Shown: positions 30,368 through 43,024, numbered from the stretch's first letter. The stretch is 64,000 nucleotides of DNA from Elymus sibiricus (GCA_039707655.1 CM077667.1:416807409-416871408); one strand, 5' to 3'. Translations and numbers: made by a program. The notes: generated by a model from the sequence alone, not told the origin.

Positions 30368-31227
30368 ATGGAAGTTGAAAAAGTTTCACCTCAACCTACT
30401 GAAAATATTTATTATGAGATTCCTTCGGGTATGGTAGAGAAACTGCTACCTAATCCATATGCCGGTACAACTCATCCTGATTACCACTTGATATATGTAG
30501 ATGAGATTTGTGGATTGTTTAAGCTTGCAGGTTTATCTGCAGACAAAGTTAATAAGAAGTTTTTCCCTTTATATTTGGAGGGAAATGCACTAATTTGGTA
30601 TAGGCTGTTGGATGATATTGGATCATGGGACTGGAATCGCTTGAAGCTGGAATTTCATCAGAAGTTTTATACTATGCATCTAGTCCATCATGATCGGAAC
30701 TTTATATATAATTGTTGGCCTCGTGAAGGAGAAACCATCGCTCAAGCTTGGGGAGGCTTAAATCTATGATGCACACTTTCCCCAACCATGAGGTCTCAAG
30801 GGAAATGATTATAGAAAATATTTATGCTCGGATTTCTCATGATGATCAATTACTACTCGATTCGTCTTCAATTGGTTCGTACATGAAGAGAACTATTGAA
30901 TTCAAATGGGATCTTCTGGAAAGAATTAAACGCAACTCTGAAGATTGGGAATTCGACAAAGGTAAAGAGTCAGGTATAAAGCTTAAGTTTGATTGTGTTA
31001 AATCTTTTAATGAAACTAATACTTTCCATGAGTTTAGCAATAGATATGGGCTTGACTCCGAGATAGTAGCTTCTTTGTGTGAATCATTTGCTACTCATGT
31101 TGATATACCTAAAGAGAAGTGGTTTAAATATCATCCACCTATTGAAAAACTACTAGAGGAACCTGTTAAAGTTAAAGAGGAAAAAATGTTTATCATGTTG
31201 ATCCAGTTGTGCTACCGCTTACATTGA
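30368..31227 (+). pseudogene. G1 gag, frameshifted
   Basis: The first part (30368-30769) starts MEVEKVSPQPTENIYYEI and contains the capsid core FPLYLEGNALIWYRLLDDIG...WDWNRLKLEFHQKFY, as in retrotransposon gag. At about 30745 the frame shifts into the ORF 30748-31227 (MMHTFPNHEVSREMIIENIY, TIEFKWDLLERIKRN, SEIVASLCESFATHVDIP), the usual continuation. The frame is lost again near 31225. It would have formed the capsid; no zinc knuckle can be seen. Confidence 0.8.
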
Positions 31228-32938
31228 GAAACCCCCTTTTCCTATTAGGATTAAAGAACATGCTAAAGCTACAACTGTGGTTAATAAAATTTATATTAGA
31301 ACACCTAAACCCTCTGAATAAATAAATGTTGAGCCTAATATTGCTATGGTTAAGAATCTCCTAGCTGATAATATTGATGGACAGGTTAGTTATTTCTGTG
31401 ATGAAGCTATCAGAATTGCAAAACCTATCAGAAACAACCGGGATGAGTTAGATAAAAACAAACATGTTACTGGTATGCCCGTTGTTTCTGTAAAAATATG
31501 GGATCATTGTTATCATGGCTTATGTGACATTGATGCTAGTGTTAGTGCAATACCTTTTACCTTATACTAAGAAATTATGAATGGCATAGTACCCTCTAAG
31601 ATCGAAGATATTGATGTCACTATTAAACTTGCAAACAGAGACACCATTGCACAACTTGTGATTGTTAGAGTTGTTGAGGTCTTGTGTGGAAAAGTAAAGT
31701 ACCCCACGGATTTCCTAGTACTTGATTCACAACAAGATAGTTTTTGTCCCATTATATTTGGTAGACCTTTTTTGAATACTGTTAATGCTGAAATTAATTG
31801 TGTTACTAAGAAGGTTAGGGTAAGATTTGGTGATGAGTCTCATGAATTTAATTTTTCTAAGTTCAGCAAAAAACAATATGAAAAAGAATTACCTAGTAAG
31901 GATGAAATAATTGGTCTTGCTTCTATTGCCATGCCTCCTACACATCCACTAGAACAATATTTGCTAGATCATGAGAATGACTTGCATATGAATGAAAGAA
32001 ATGAGATAGACGATATTTTAGGGGATCCTCCTCCACCCAAGGGAGATCCCGTGTTTGAGCTAAAGACTTTACCTGATACTTTGAAATATGCTTATCTTGA
32101 TGAAAACAAGATATATCCTGTTATTATTAGTGCTAACCTTTCAGGGCATGAAGAGAAGAGATTACTTAAAACTCCGAAGAAGCACACGGCCGCTATTGGA
32201 TATACTCTTGATGATCTTAAGGGCATTAGTCCCACTCTATGTCAGCACAATATTAATATGGAACCGGATGCTAAACCTGTCGTTGATCATCAACGCCGCT
32301 TAAATCCGAAGATGAAGGAAGTGGTAAGAACTGAAATACTAAAGCTTCTGGAGGCAGGTATAATATATCCTATTGCTGATAGTAGATGGGTAAGTCTTGT
32401 TCATTGTGTTCCTAAGAAAGGAGGTATAACTGTTGTTCCTAATGATAAAAATGAACTTATTCCACAAAGAATCATAACTGGCTATAGGATGGTAATTGAT
32501 TTCAAGAAATTAAACAAAGCTACTAGAAAGGATCATTATCCCTTGCCTTTTATCGATCAAATGTTAGAAATGTTATCTAAGCACACACATTTTTGTTTTC
32601 TTGATGGATATTCTGGTTTGTCTCAAATACCCGTGTCAAAAGAATATCAAGAGAAAACTACTTTCGCTTGCCCTTTTCGAACTTATGCTAATAGACGTAT
32701 GCCTTTCGGTTTATGCAATGCACCTGCTACTTTTCAAAGATGTATGACTGCTATGTTCTCTGATTTTTGTGAAAAGATTGTTGAAGTTTTCATAAATGAC
32801 TTTTCCGTTTATGGGACTTCTTTTGATGATTGCTTGAGCAACCTTAATCGAGTTTTGCAGAGATATGAAGAAACAAATCTTGTCTTGAGTTGGGAGAAGT
32901 GCTTGGGCATAAGATATCTGAATGAGGCATTGAGGTAG
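31228..32938 (+). pseudogene. G1 protease and reverse transcriptase, inactivated
   Basis: In one frame: TAA stops at about 31318 and at 31568-31570, a protease-like segment HGLCDIDASVSAIPFTLY (about 31515) and PIIFGRPFLNTVNAEINC (about 31750), a linker, and RT from NMEPDAKPVVDHQRRLNPKM (about 32255). RT motifs RMVIDFKKLNK, FCFLDGYSGLSQIPV and MPFGLCNAPATF are clear. The catalytic box reads FINDFSVYG, so the first Asp of the usual x-D-D pair is Asn. In the protease motif the Gly after D-x is Asp. The frame ends after LSWEKC by a deletion and shift. It cannot be active. Confidence 0.85.
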
Positions 32939-33825
32939 ACAAAGCTAAAGTTGATGCAATAGAGAAAATTCCATGTCCTAAAGATATTAAAGGAATAATA
33001 AGTTTTCTCGGTCATGCTAGTTTTTAGAGGCGTTTTATTAAAGATTTCTCGAAGATTTCCAGGCCAGTAACTAATCTTCTTCAAAAAGATATTCCTTTTG
33101 TTTTTGATGATGACTGTGTAGAATCCTTTGAAATAATTAAGAAATTCTTGATTTCTGCACCTATTGTTCAACCACCTGATTGGAACTTACCATTTAAAAT
33201 TACGTGTGATGCTAGTTATTATGTTGTTGGTGCTATTCTAGGGCAAAGAGTAGACAAGAAATTGAATGTTATTCATTATGCTAGTAAAACTCTAAACAAT
33301 GCTCAAAGAAATTATGCTACTACCGAGAAGGAATTTTTAGCAGTTGTGTTTGCTTGTGATAAGTTTAGACCTTATATTGTTGATTCCAAAATTACTATTC
33401 ACACCAATCATGCTGCTATTAAATACCTTATGGAAAAGAAATATGCTAAGCCTAGACTGATTAGGTGGGTGCTTTTACTTCAAGAATTTGATCTGCACAT
33501 TGTTGATAGGAAGGGAGCTGAAAATCCCGTAGCAGATAATTTGTCTAGAATGGAAAATGTTCTTGATGACCCACTACCTATTGATGATAATTTTCCTCAT
33601 GAGCAACTTGTTGTTATAAATGCTTCCCATAGTAATCCTTGCTATGCAGATTATGCTAATTACATTATTGCTAAATATATACCACCTAGTTTCACTTACC
33701 AGCAAAAGAAAAAGTTTTTCTATGATTTAAGACATTACTTTTGGGATGACCCACATCTTTATAAAGAAGGAGTTGATGGTGACGTTGTGTACCTGAGAAT
33801 GAACAGGGACAGATCCTACAGAAGT
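32939..33825 (+). pseudogene. G1 RT connection and RNase H, with a stop
   Basis: The frame from about 32925 reads DKAKVDAIEKIPCPKDIKG, a TAG at 33025-33027, then [19 protein letters not shown] and the RNase H core [20 protein letters not shown] (catalytic Asp), [20 protein letters not shown] (Glu) and [17 protein letters not shown], where the usual Asp after the HT pair is Asn, and later [10 protein letters not shown]. The frame is lost near 33826, where integrase continues in another frame. The mutated TNH suggests an inactive RNase H. Confidence 0.82.
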
Positions 33826-34872
33826 GTTACTCCGAAGCTTATGGAGGGCACCATGCTGGTGACAAACCTGCACACAAGGTATTACAATCTGGTTTTTATT
33901 GGCCTACTCTTTTCAAAGATGCTCGTAAGTATGTCCTTTCTTGTGATGAATGTCAAAGAGTTGGTAACATTAGTAGACGCCAGGAAATGCCTATCAATTA
34001 TTCACTTGGTATTGAACCATTTGATGTCAGGGGCTTTGATTTCATAGGACCTTTTCCTTCCTCGAATGGGTATACTCATATTCTAGTTGCTGTTGATTAC
34101 ATTACTAAGTGGGTAGAAGCTATTCCAACTAGTAGTGTTGATCATAACACTTCTATTAAAATGCTTAAGGATGTTATTTTCCCAAGGTTTGGAGTCCCTA
34201 GATATTTGATGACTGATGGTGGTTTACATTTTATTCATGGTGCTTTCCGTAAACTTCTAGCTAAATACAATGTTAACTATAGGATTGCATCACCATATCA
34301 TCCTCAGTCTAGCGGTCAAGTTGAGTTAAGCAATCGAGAAATAAAATTGTTCTTGCAAAAGACAGTTAATAGATCTAGAAATAATTGGTCTAAGAAACTC
34401 GATGATGCTCTATGGGCTTATAGAACTGCTTATAAAAACCCTATGCGAATGTCTCCATATAAAATGGTCTACGGAAAGGCGTGTCATTTACCTCTTGAGT
34501 TAGAACTTAAGCTTATTGGGCAATTAAAGAACTTAACTATGATTTCAAACATTTTCGGTGAAAAGAGGTTATTTGATATTAATTCGTTAGATGAATGGAG
34601 GACAGGCTTATGAAAATGCCAAGTTATTTAAAGAAAAAGTTAAAAGATGGCATGACAAGAGAATCCAAAAACGGGAATTCTATGTGGGAGACCTAGTTCT
34701 TTTGTACAATTCTCGTTTTAGATTTTTTGCAGGAAAACTTCTCTCCAGATGGGAAGGCCCCTATATTGTCGAGGAGGTCTACCGCTCCGGTGCTATCAAG
34801 ATTAACAACTTCGAAGGCAAAATTCCGAGAGTGGTAAATGGGCAAAGAATTAAACACTATATCTCAGGTATG
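33826..34872 (+). pseudogene. G1 integrase, frameshifted and cut by G2
   Basis: From about 33826 the frame gives a zinc-finger module, [20 protein letters not shown]...CDECQRVG. The catalytic core follows: [10 protein letters not shown] (first Asp), YLMTDGGLHFI (second Asp) and HPQSSGQVELSNREIK (Glu). A shift near 34600 leads into AKLFKEKVKRWHDKRIQKRE and the GDLVLLYNSRF...GKLLSRWEGPYIV C-terminal domain. The last codons (HYISGMPV) are split by G2 at 34873 and resume at 55636. DDE residues persist although the frame is broken. Confidence 0.82.
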
Positions 34873-34877
34873 CCCGT

Positions 34878-36431
34878 TGATACGTCTCCAACGTATCTAT
34901 AATTTTTGATTTGTCATGCTGATATATTATCATTCTAGGATTCTTTTTAGGTCTTTATTTACCAATTTATAATATTTTTGAGCACTAACCTATTGACCCA
35001 GTGCCCAATGCGAGTTGCTGTTTTCTGCATGTTTTTTTTCGGGTTTACAGTATCAAATGAAGTCCAATTGCCATGAAATGTTTTGATGATTTTTTCTAGA
35101 CCAAAAGAAGACCTGGAAGCTTCGGAAGGAGGCCGGGGGCCGCACGAGGGACGCACAAGCCAACAGGGCACGCCCTGTTGGCTTGTCCCTCCCTCGGGCG
35201 TCTCCCGACGACCCTCTCTGGCCTATAAATTCTAATGTATCCTAAAAACCCTGGAGGCAGTCCCGAAACCCTTTTTCCGCCGCCGCAAGTCTCTGTTCCG
35301 TCGCGAGGCCATCTGGAGCTCCGTTCCGGCACCCTGCCGGAGGGGGGATCGATCACGGAGGGTCTATATATCAATCTTTCTGCCCTCATGACGATGTGTG
35401 AGTAGTTCACCACAGACCTACGGGTCCATAGCTAGTACCTAGATGTCAATCTCTCTATCTCTTGATCTTCAATACAATGATCATCGCACCTTCGCTTTGA
35501 TCTATCCGATGTAATCCTATTGTGCGGTGTGTTTGTTGGGATCCGATGAATTGTGGGTTTATGTTCAGATTATTCATGAAAAGTATGAGTCACCTCTGAA
35601 TATGAAGATTCTTATTTGCATGATCATTGTAGCTTCTTAATGCTCTTCGATTTATCGATGTGCTTTGGCCAAGTAGATTCATCTATCTTCAATGGGAGTG
35701 GTGCGTTGTGGTAGGTTCAACCTGACGAGTTTCTATATCCCAGTGACAAAGTAGGGGACAAAATGCGTCTTTGTGTTGTTGCTACTAAGGATAACATGAT
35801 GGGGTTCATTCATATTGCTTGAATTTACTTTGTCTACATCATGTCATCGTTCTCCATGCATTACTCTATTTTACTTAATACTCTAGATGCATGTTGGATA
35901 GCGGTCAATGAGTGGAGTAATAGTAATGGGTGCAGGCAGGAGTCGGCCTATTTGTTTATGGACGTGATGCCTATATATACATGATCATTGCCGTGAAAAT
36001 CGCATAACTATCCGCTTTTCTATCAATTGCCCAACAGTAATTTGTTACCCACCGTATGCTGCCTACATGAGAGATGCCGCTAGGAAAAACTATGGCCCCC
36101 GGGTCTATTCACTTATATATTTACAAATAGTACTATTACCTTGCTGCCTTTATTTACTTTTTATTTTATTTTTCAATTTACAATTATCTACAATTTTCTA
36201 CACAACTCATTTGCTTGCAAATGACGAGATCAAGGGGATTGACAACCCTCTTGCCTGCGTTGGTTGCAAGTTGTTTGTTCATTTGTGCGCAGCCACTGAA
36301 GATGGTTGAGGATTGATATTCCTATTGGTTCGATAAACATTGGTTTCATAACTGAGGGAAATACTTACTCACTTTGTGTTGCAATAACCCATTCCTCTTC
36401 ACGGAAAACCCAACGCAGATCACGAGTATCA
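34878..36431 (+). repeat. 5' LTR of G2
   Basis: 1,554 bp, TGATACGTC to GAGTATCA. Upstream of its TATA box (CTATAAAT, 35223-35230) is a perfect 15-bp inverted repeat with a 2-nt loop: ACAAGCCAACAGGGC at 35155-35169 and its complement at 35172-35186. Confidence 0.92.
35155..35186. repeat. Perfect foldback upstream of the G2 TATA box
   Basis: ACAAGCCAACAGGGC, AC, GCCCTGTTGGCTTGT: 15 paired bases with a 2-nt spacer, ending 37 bp before the TATA box. Related foldbacks occur in the other TGATACGTC LTRs in this window (54347-54392, 58429-58478, 59509-59562, 63215-63272). Confidence 0.9.
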
Positions 36432-36442
36432 GGAAGGATTTC

Positions 36443-36460
36443 TGGCGCCGTTGTCGGGGA
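36443..36460 (+). other. Primer binding site of G2
   Basis: TGGCGCCGTTGTCGGGGA lies 11 bp after the LTR end, as in G1. Confidence 0.75.
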
Positions 36461-36650
36461 ATATCATCATCAAATATCAAGTAACTCCACACAAATTTTC
36501 ATTCACTTGTTTATCCTTTTATTTTTTGTTATATTTAGTTTTCTCATAAAAATAAAAAAATACAAAAATATTTATCTTTGCTTGTTACTAGTTTACTTCT
36601 TCGTTTGCTAGTTTACTTGTCTTGCTTGTTACTTTGCTTGTTCGGTCACC

Positions 36651-38218
36651 ATGTCTCAAGATACTACTAAGTTGTGTGACTTCTCAAATACTAATAAAGA
36701 TTATTTTATTAGTACTCCTATACCACCGCCACTAGCGCGGAGGCTTTTGATATTAATGTTGCATTGCTAAATCTTATCATGAAGGATCAATTTTAAGGAA
36801 GTCCTAATGTGGATCCCGCGTCACATCTAAATACCTTTGTTGAATTATGTGATATGCAAAAGAAAAAGGATATGGATAATGATATCGTGAAATTAAAATT
36901 ATTTCCTTTTTCACTAAGAGATAAAGCTAAAGCTTGGTTTTCATCTTTACCTCGTAATAGTATTGGAACATGGGATAAGTGTAAAGATGCTTTTATTGCC
37001 AAGTATTTTCCTCCTGCTAGGATCATCTCCCTTAGAAATCAAATAATGAATTTTAAACAACAAGATCAAGAGCATGTTTCACAAGCTTGGTAGATAATGA
37101 AATTTATGATAAGAAATTTTCCTACTCATGGTTTAAATTTGTGTATGATTATCCAAAACTTCTATGCTGGAGTAATCTTTGTGTCTAGAAATCTTCTAGA
37201 TTCTGCTGCATGTGGTACCTTTATGGATGTGACCTTAGGAGAGGCCACAAAACTTCTAGACAACATTATGAAAAATTATTCTCAATGGCATACCTAAAGA
37301 GCTAGTGAAAATTCTGTTGAAGAAATCACTACTTTGAGTGAAAAAGTGGATGCTCTTATGAATATGGTAGCTAGTGAAAATGCTCATGTTGATCCCAATT
37401 ATATGCCCTTGTCTACTTTGATTGAGCAAAATAATGATGCTATTGATGTGAACTTTGTCTCGCAAAATAATTTCAGCAATAATGGTTATAGAGGAAACTT
37501 CAATTCTAGGCCGTATCCCGGTAATTCCTCTAACAACTATGGAAATTCTTATGGAAATTCTTATACAAATTCTAATAGGATACCCTCTGATCTTGAGAAC
37601 ACAATTAAAGAATTTATTAATTCTCAAAAGGTTTTCAACACTATGGTAGAAGAAAAATTGCATGTAGTTGATGCTTTGGCTAAAAACATGGATAGAATTG
37701 CTCTTGATGTGGAAACTCTTAAAATTAAAGCTTTGCCACCCAAGCAAGATTTTAATGATGCTATTAAATCTATCCAAATATCTGTTAATGAAAGTAAGGA
37801 GAGGACCGCTAAGTTGAGAGCTAAGCGGGAGTTCTTAGAAAAAGCTCTTCCACCCGGTTTTTACCGGAATCATGATGAAGCTCTTAAAATGATTGGTACT
37901 TATCCTATTGAATCTTTATTTACCTCTCTGAATATAAATGATAAAGGGACTGGAGATGAGTCAACTCTAGTTGAGAAGCGTCATGTTTGCTTGGAGGGTG
38001 ATGATTTTGATGTTAAGACTGAAAAGCGTGGGTTTGGAGAGGTCAAAACTTTAACTAGTGATGTGCCCACTATTTTGGATTACAAGGACTTTAATTATGA
38101 TAACTGCTCTTTAGTAGAATGTATTTCCTTGTTTCAATCCATTATTAGCTCACCCAATGCTTATGAACAAAATAAAGCTTTTACCGAACATATAGTAGAA
38201 GCTATGATAAAAGCTTGA
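36651..38218 (+). pseudogene. G2 gag with several stops
   Basis: ATG 36651 gives MSQDTTKLCDFSNTNKDYFI, then the frame changes near 36732. The main frame holds the capsid core LKLFPFSLRDKAKAWFSSLP, WDKCKDAFIAKYFPPARI and FKQQDQEHVSQAW. Stops occur near 36796 (TAA), at 37091-37093 (TAG) and at 37295-37297 (TAA). After these come an Asn/Tyr/Ser-rich stretch (NSYGNSYTNSN) and ALPPKQDFNDAIKSIQISVN to TGA 38216-38218. It cannot produce full Gag. Confidence 0.82.
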
Positions 38219-38723
38219 GATGAGAAACTTGAGCTTGGAGTTTCTATTCCTAGAAAATTGCATGATGAGTGGGAACCTACTATCAAGATAAAAGATAAAT
38301 AAATATGAATGCAATGCTTTGTGTGACCTTGGTGCTAGTGTTTCAACTATTCCTAAATCTCTTTGTGACCTACTTGGTCTCATTAATATTGAAGATTGTT
38401 CCCTTAACTTGCATCTTGCGGATTCTACCATTAAGAAACCTCTAGGTATAATTAATGATGTGCTTATTATTGAAAATAAAAATTATGTGCCTATAGATTT
38501 AATTGTGCTTGATATTAATTGCAATCCTACTTGTCCCATAATACTTGGAAGACCTTTCCTACAAACTATAGGTGCAATCATTGACATGAAAGAGGGAAAC
38601 ATAAGGTTCCAATTCCCATTAAAGAAAGGGATGGAGCACTTCCCTATAAAGAGAATTAATACACCTTATGAATCAATCATGAGATCTACTTATGGGTGGA
38701 GTGTCAAGGACGACAATACTTGA
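38219..38723 (+). pseudogene. G2 protease-like region
   Basis: The gag frame continues as DEKLELGVSIPRKLHDEWEP to a TAA near 38300. A frameshift then leads into CDLGASVSTIPKSLCDLLGL (aspartic protease-like motif D-L-G-A-S) and PTCPIILGRPFLQTIGAIID, ending at TGA 38721-38723. In related Athila elements pol follows here; in G2 it does not. Confidence 0.75.
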
Positions 38724-39155
38724 AACTATGCATTATGCCTAGCTAGGGGCATGAAACAATAACGCTTGTTGTGAGGCAACCCAATAGTTATTTATAAATT
38801 TTTGCTTTAAATCTTGTGTTTGTTTTTTATAACATGATTATTGCCTATGTAATTATTATGTTTTTATGTTTAAATTAGTGTTTGTGCCGAATCGATGCTG
38901 AAACAAAACAGAAACTTTTGACTCCAGTACAGGAATTTTCATTTTTTACTGGAGCATGATAATGATCGTAAATTTTTACACAGTATTACTATACAAAATT
39001 TTGAGGTTTTACTACTTTTTCAGAACTTTTAGAGTTACAGAAGTATAGGTTCTCTACAGATTTCTACAGACTGTCCTGTTTTAGACAGATTCTGTTTTTG
39101 GCTTGCATAGTTGCTTGTTTTGATTATGCTATGGATTGTATCGGGGGGGGGGGGG
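38724..39155 (+). other. G2 3' non-coding region up to the G3 insertion
   Basis: AT-rich sequence without an ORF, ending in a run of 13 G (39143-39155) directly at the G3 LTR. The region continues after G3 at 52670. Confidence 0.65.
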
Positions 39156-41305
39156 TGTGACACCCTGGATTTTGGCTACAGTGATCATTGTAATTAAGCA
39201 CAGTGATGACCATGATCAGTGCCTAATCATTTTGCTAAATAGAATATGATCAAGTTGAAAATCATATCTCATTTAAAAAATCCACTTTAAAAGGGCATTG
39301 AATTTTATTGTGATAAAATAAGTTTGCAAACAGCAAAGGAAAAATGTTGCACACTTGTGATAAATCACAAAACAAATGGTGTAAAGGAAAACAACATCAC
39401 CTTGATGTTGGTGTGGCCCCCACCTTCAATTTCAGCACCATTTTGCATTTTAAGGTGCTCTTAAAATCATTTGGATAAATCAAACATTTTCCAAAAATGC
39501 CCAAGGTGTATGTGACCATGTAGAATATTGCAATATATTTATTGGACCATGTCACACATTTTTGCTGAAAAGAATTGTTGCAAGAAAATAAATGAGACTG
39601 AAAATAAAAACAGAAAACAAAACAGAAAAGAAATAAAAAGAAAAGGCCCCCCTGCCCTGGGCCTTAGGCCACAGTGGCAGGCCCAGGCCGGCCCAGCGCC
39701 CCCCCCCTCAGTCGTCCCCAACCTCGCTACAGGAGGTGGCGACCGAGGCGCGCACGCGACCGGGCGCGTCCCCGCCGGACCAGCTCGCCGGCGATGGCCC
39801 GGTGGGTATAAGGCCGCCCCCGCGCCCCCTCTGGCAAACCCTAGCCCCCAGATCCCCCCTCGCTCTCTCCTCGCGGCGCCGCTCTCCTCCCTCACCCGCA
39901 TCCGAGCGCCGCTGTCGCCATGGCCGCCGGCTAGCCACGGCCCCCGACCTCCATTCGCATCGCCACCTCGCCCAGGAGCTCCGCCGTCGACCGGCGCATC
40001 TATCCTGACCACAAGCACGAGCCCGGAGCCCCTGCATCGTCCCCATGCCGTCGTCTTCCTCCTCGGGCGCCCGGAGCTCCGCCGCCTCGATTCGCTCCGG
40101 CAGGCCCTCCCCGAGCCCGCTAAGCTCACCTGCAGGACCGCTGTGAGGCCCCGTTCCTTTCCCTCCCTTTCCCTCGTCGGATTTGAGCCCGCCGCGTAGG
40201 ATTGCACCGGTGCCGAAGCTCGCTGCCGCTTGCGCTCGTCGCCGGCGGCCGTTCAGCGACCATTTGGTCCTGCGACCGAGTCCATTCGCCTGCTGCACAT
40301 GCGTAGAGCCCGTCCCGCGCTAGTATTGCCCCTTTTGATCGCTGTATGCACGCGCCCGTGCTGGCCCGAACGCAGCCGCCGCCACGGCTCGTCGCCGGCG
40401 CCCCTACCGACCACCCCCGGTGCCGCTGATGGCCCAGATCGACGTGCGCGAGCACCAGCTGCTCGTAGGTAGTCGCGGCGCGCGAAATGATGGCCGGAGC
40501 ACCATTTCCGACCCCCACCGCCATCCCTGGCGACGGACGCCGGCCGCCGCCGACATGGCTGGACCGGGGCCACCCGCAGGGTCACTGACCTGCGGGCCCC
40601 GAGTCCCTGGTTGACCTGTTGACCAGGTTAACCGTGCTGACTGGGCTTGGCCAGTCAATGACAGGTGGGGCCCGAACCCCCCCTGTGTATGACATGTGGG
40701 CCAAGCCCCCTTTTTAATTAATTAAGTTAGTTTAATTAATTCTGTTAATTAGTTTAACCTAATTAGGCACTGACAGATGGGCCCCACCCCTTTAACTAAC
40801 CTATTTAGTTTAATTTAATTTTTGTTTAGCCCACTGTCTATGACAGGTGGGGCCCAGCTGTCAGGTTTGACCTGAGACAGCTGGGTTGACTGCTGATGTC
40901 AGCATGACATCATGCTGACGTCATAAATGCATTTATTGAATTAAGTTTAATTCTGTTTAATTCAGAAAATTAATAAAACTTTAAAAATTAATATAAAATA
41001 ATGCGTAACTCGGATGAAAATAATTTATACATGAAAGTTGATCAGAAAAATCCCACGAATCCGAATACGCTATCCGTTCATCTGTCACATGCTCCTAGCA
41101 TGATGAACATGGACATTTTGGCGTTAGGATCATCTGTCCGGTAGTAGCCCGAGACCCGGAAAATATCGTCAGATATTATTCCGACCCGTCTGCGACGTGT
41201 AACACTGCGTTAGTGCATGCCTAGCCCTGCATATTGCCATGTCATGCATCGTGTTGCATCTGTGCTTTATATTTATTGTTTCTTCCCCCCTCTTCTCTCC
41301 GGTAG

Positions 41306-41377
41306 ACCCCGAGACTGACGGTGCTGCCGGGTACGACTACACCGTTGACGATTAGCCTTTTGCCGCAGAGCAGCAAG
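41306..41377 (+). other. Coding-like block 1 in the first G3 LTR
   Basis: Preceded by TTCTCTCCGGTAG and followed by GCAAGC. Phase 1 reads (D)PETDGAAGYDYTVDD, then an in-frame TAG (41353-41355), then PFAAEQQ. Acidic and Tyr-containing, it parallels 24015-24098 in the solo LTR. The TAG is shared by both G3 LTRs, so if this was coding it was already broken in the parent. Confidence 0.4.
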
Positions 41378-42929
41378 GCAAGCAACCCCCCTTGATCATT
41401 CCGATATCGCCCATTTCTTTCCCTCTCACTCTTGCATTAGATTTTGCTACTATATTAGCTAGCTCCTATTTCTGATGCATAGCCTGCTTTTGATAAACTG
41501 CTACCATACCTGCAATCATATCAACTACTTAGTATAGGTTGATCAATGAATCCCCAGTGACCCCTTAGTCCCAGTTGCCCCTGCTTCTTCATCGATGACC
41601 CGACGACTCGAAGACTCGGTCAACCGACCGACGAGCCAGGCCCCTCACATCACCGCACACCCCTTAGTTTTATGACTCTGTAGAGCTACTATCGAGTACC
41701 GAGGGTGACACCTCGTGAAGTACTCATGATGCTAACTCTGTAGTGCAGCTAGTCGGTCGTGGTTATCGAGGGTGATTCCTCCTTCATCACTCCCGACGAT
41801 GACTCTGTCGTGCAACCCCTCAAGTGTGGGACCCTCGAGGGTGATTCCTCTAAATCCACCTTGACGGTTTCATCGAGCGGGCCCCTTTGAGGGTGATTCC
41901 TCAGGTTCCGTCTTGATGTTTTATACACACAGTTACTATGACCTGGTTACAAAAACATGTTGGTGATGGGTCAGCCCTGAGGGGTACCCACGGTTTGATG
42001 ATGATGAGGCGTGGACGGGGAGGAGTGGCCCTTGCCACACATCCTCGAGACGGGGCGACGGGACCGCACTTCATGGGTCACGCTTTCCCCGCATTAATAA
42101 AATGCTAATGGGTTGGGTATTTGATCTGAGTTGGGTCGTTGGCCTTTTTACGCACCAAACCATCGCGTGGGAGAAGTTATGGGTACTCAGCGTCGTTGTA
42201 TCAGCCGAAGCTCTTCGGACGTCAGCAATGGAGCGGCGCGCGCCCGAGTGGCCTGGACGGTGCAGCTCTTGGACTAGAGTGTACTAGGGCTGACCTCGGC
42301 CGCCCACGCATCGTGCAGGAGCGCAGAGGGCAAGTGGGCCCACGACCCCTTTGTGCTTAGGATTTAGACCGGCGGGCTGGCCTTTTCGTTGAGCCTAGGT
42401 GGGGCGACGACGTGCTGATATCCCGAGGCCGGGCATGACCCAGGAAAGTGTGTCCGGCCGGAGGTGATCAGGCATGTTGGAAATGCGGTGCACCCCTGCA
42501 GGGAAGAATCTATCTATTCGAATAGTCGTGTCCACTGTAACAGGACGACTTGGAGTTGTACCTTGACCTTCTACAACTATAATTGAGACTTTAATTTGAA
42601 ATGAATGTGGTTCCGAGATTGCTTCCTCGCAGGGAGTCGAGGAAGAATCTCTGGGCGGGGTTACTTAATAAAATTGCTACAATAATATGACTATATATGA
42701 GATACCAGTCTACTCTTTTATAATGCTGCAAGATGCTGAAGATGCTAGTCTTCGACAGGACTAGGCCTTCCCCTCATTCTTGCTTTCTGCAGTCAGTCCA
42801 GATATAACCCCATTCCTTGATACTGATGCATACTTAGCATAGTTCTGATGTCAGTCTTGCGAGTACTTTGGATGAGTACTCACCGCTGCTTTGCTTTCTC
42901 TTTCCCCCTCGATATGATTCTGCGTTCAG

Positions 42930-43024
42930 ACGACGGAGCCCGGGAGATGGAGTATGCCAGAGACGACTACTACACCACCGCAGGAGCCTACTACTACGTG
43001 GAGAGTGCCGACGCTCAGGAGTAG
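42930..43024 (+). other. Coding-like block 2 in the first G3 LTR
   Basis: Preceded by GATTCTGCGTTCAG. Phase 1 reads (D)DGAREMEYARDDYYTTAGAY..., ending ADAQE and TAG at 43022-43024. The second LTR copy (51838-51932) has the same frame and stop with three amino-acid changes and no indels. It parallels the solo-LTR block at 25388. Confidence 0.45.

Noticed and set aside
39528..40658. Long overlapping ORFs on both strands (up to 223 codons) and their twins at 48682-49613
   Set aside because: They lie in the GC-rich leader part of the G3 LTRs, are open on both strands at once, are Arg/Pro/Ala-rich and have no domain. This is an effect of composition.
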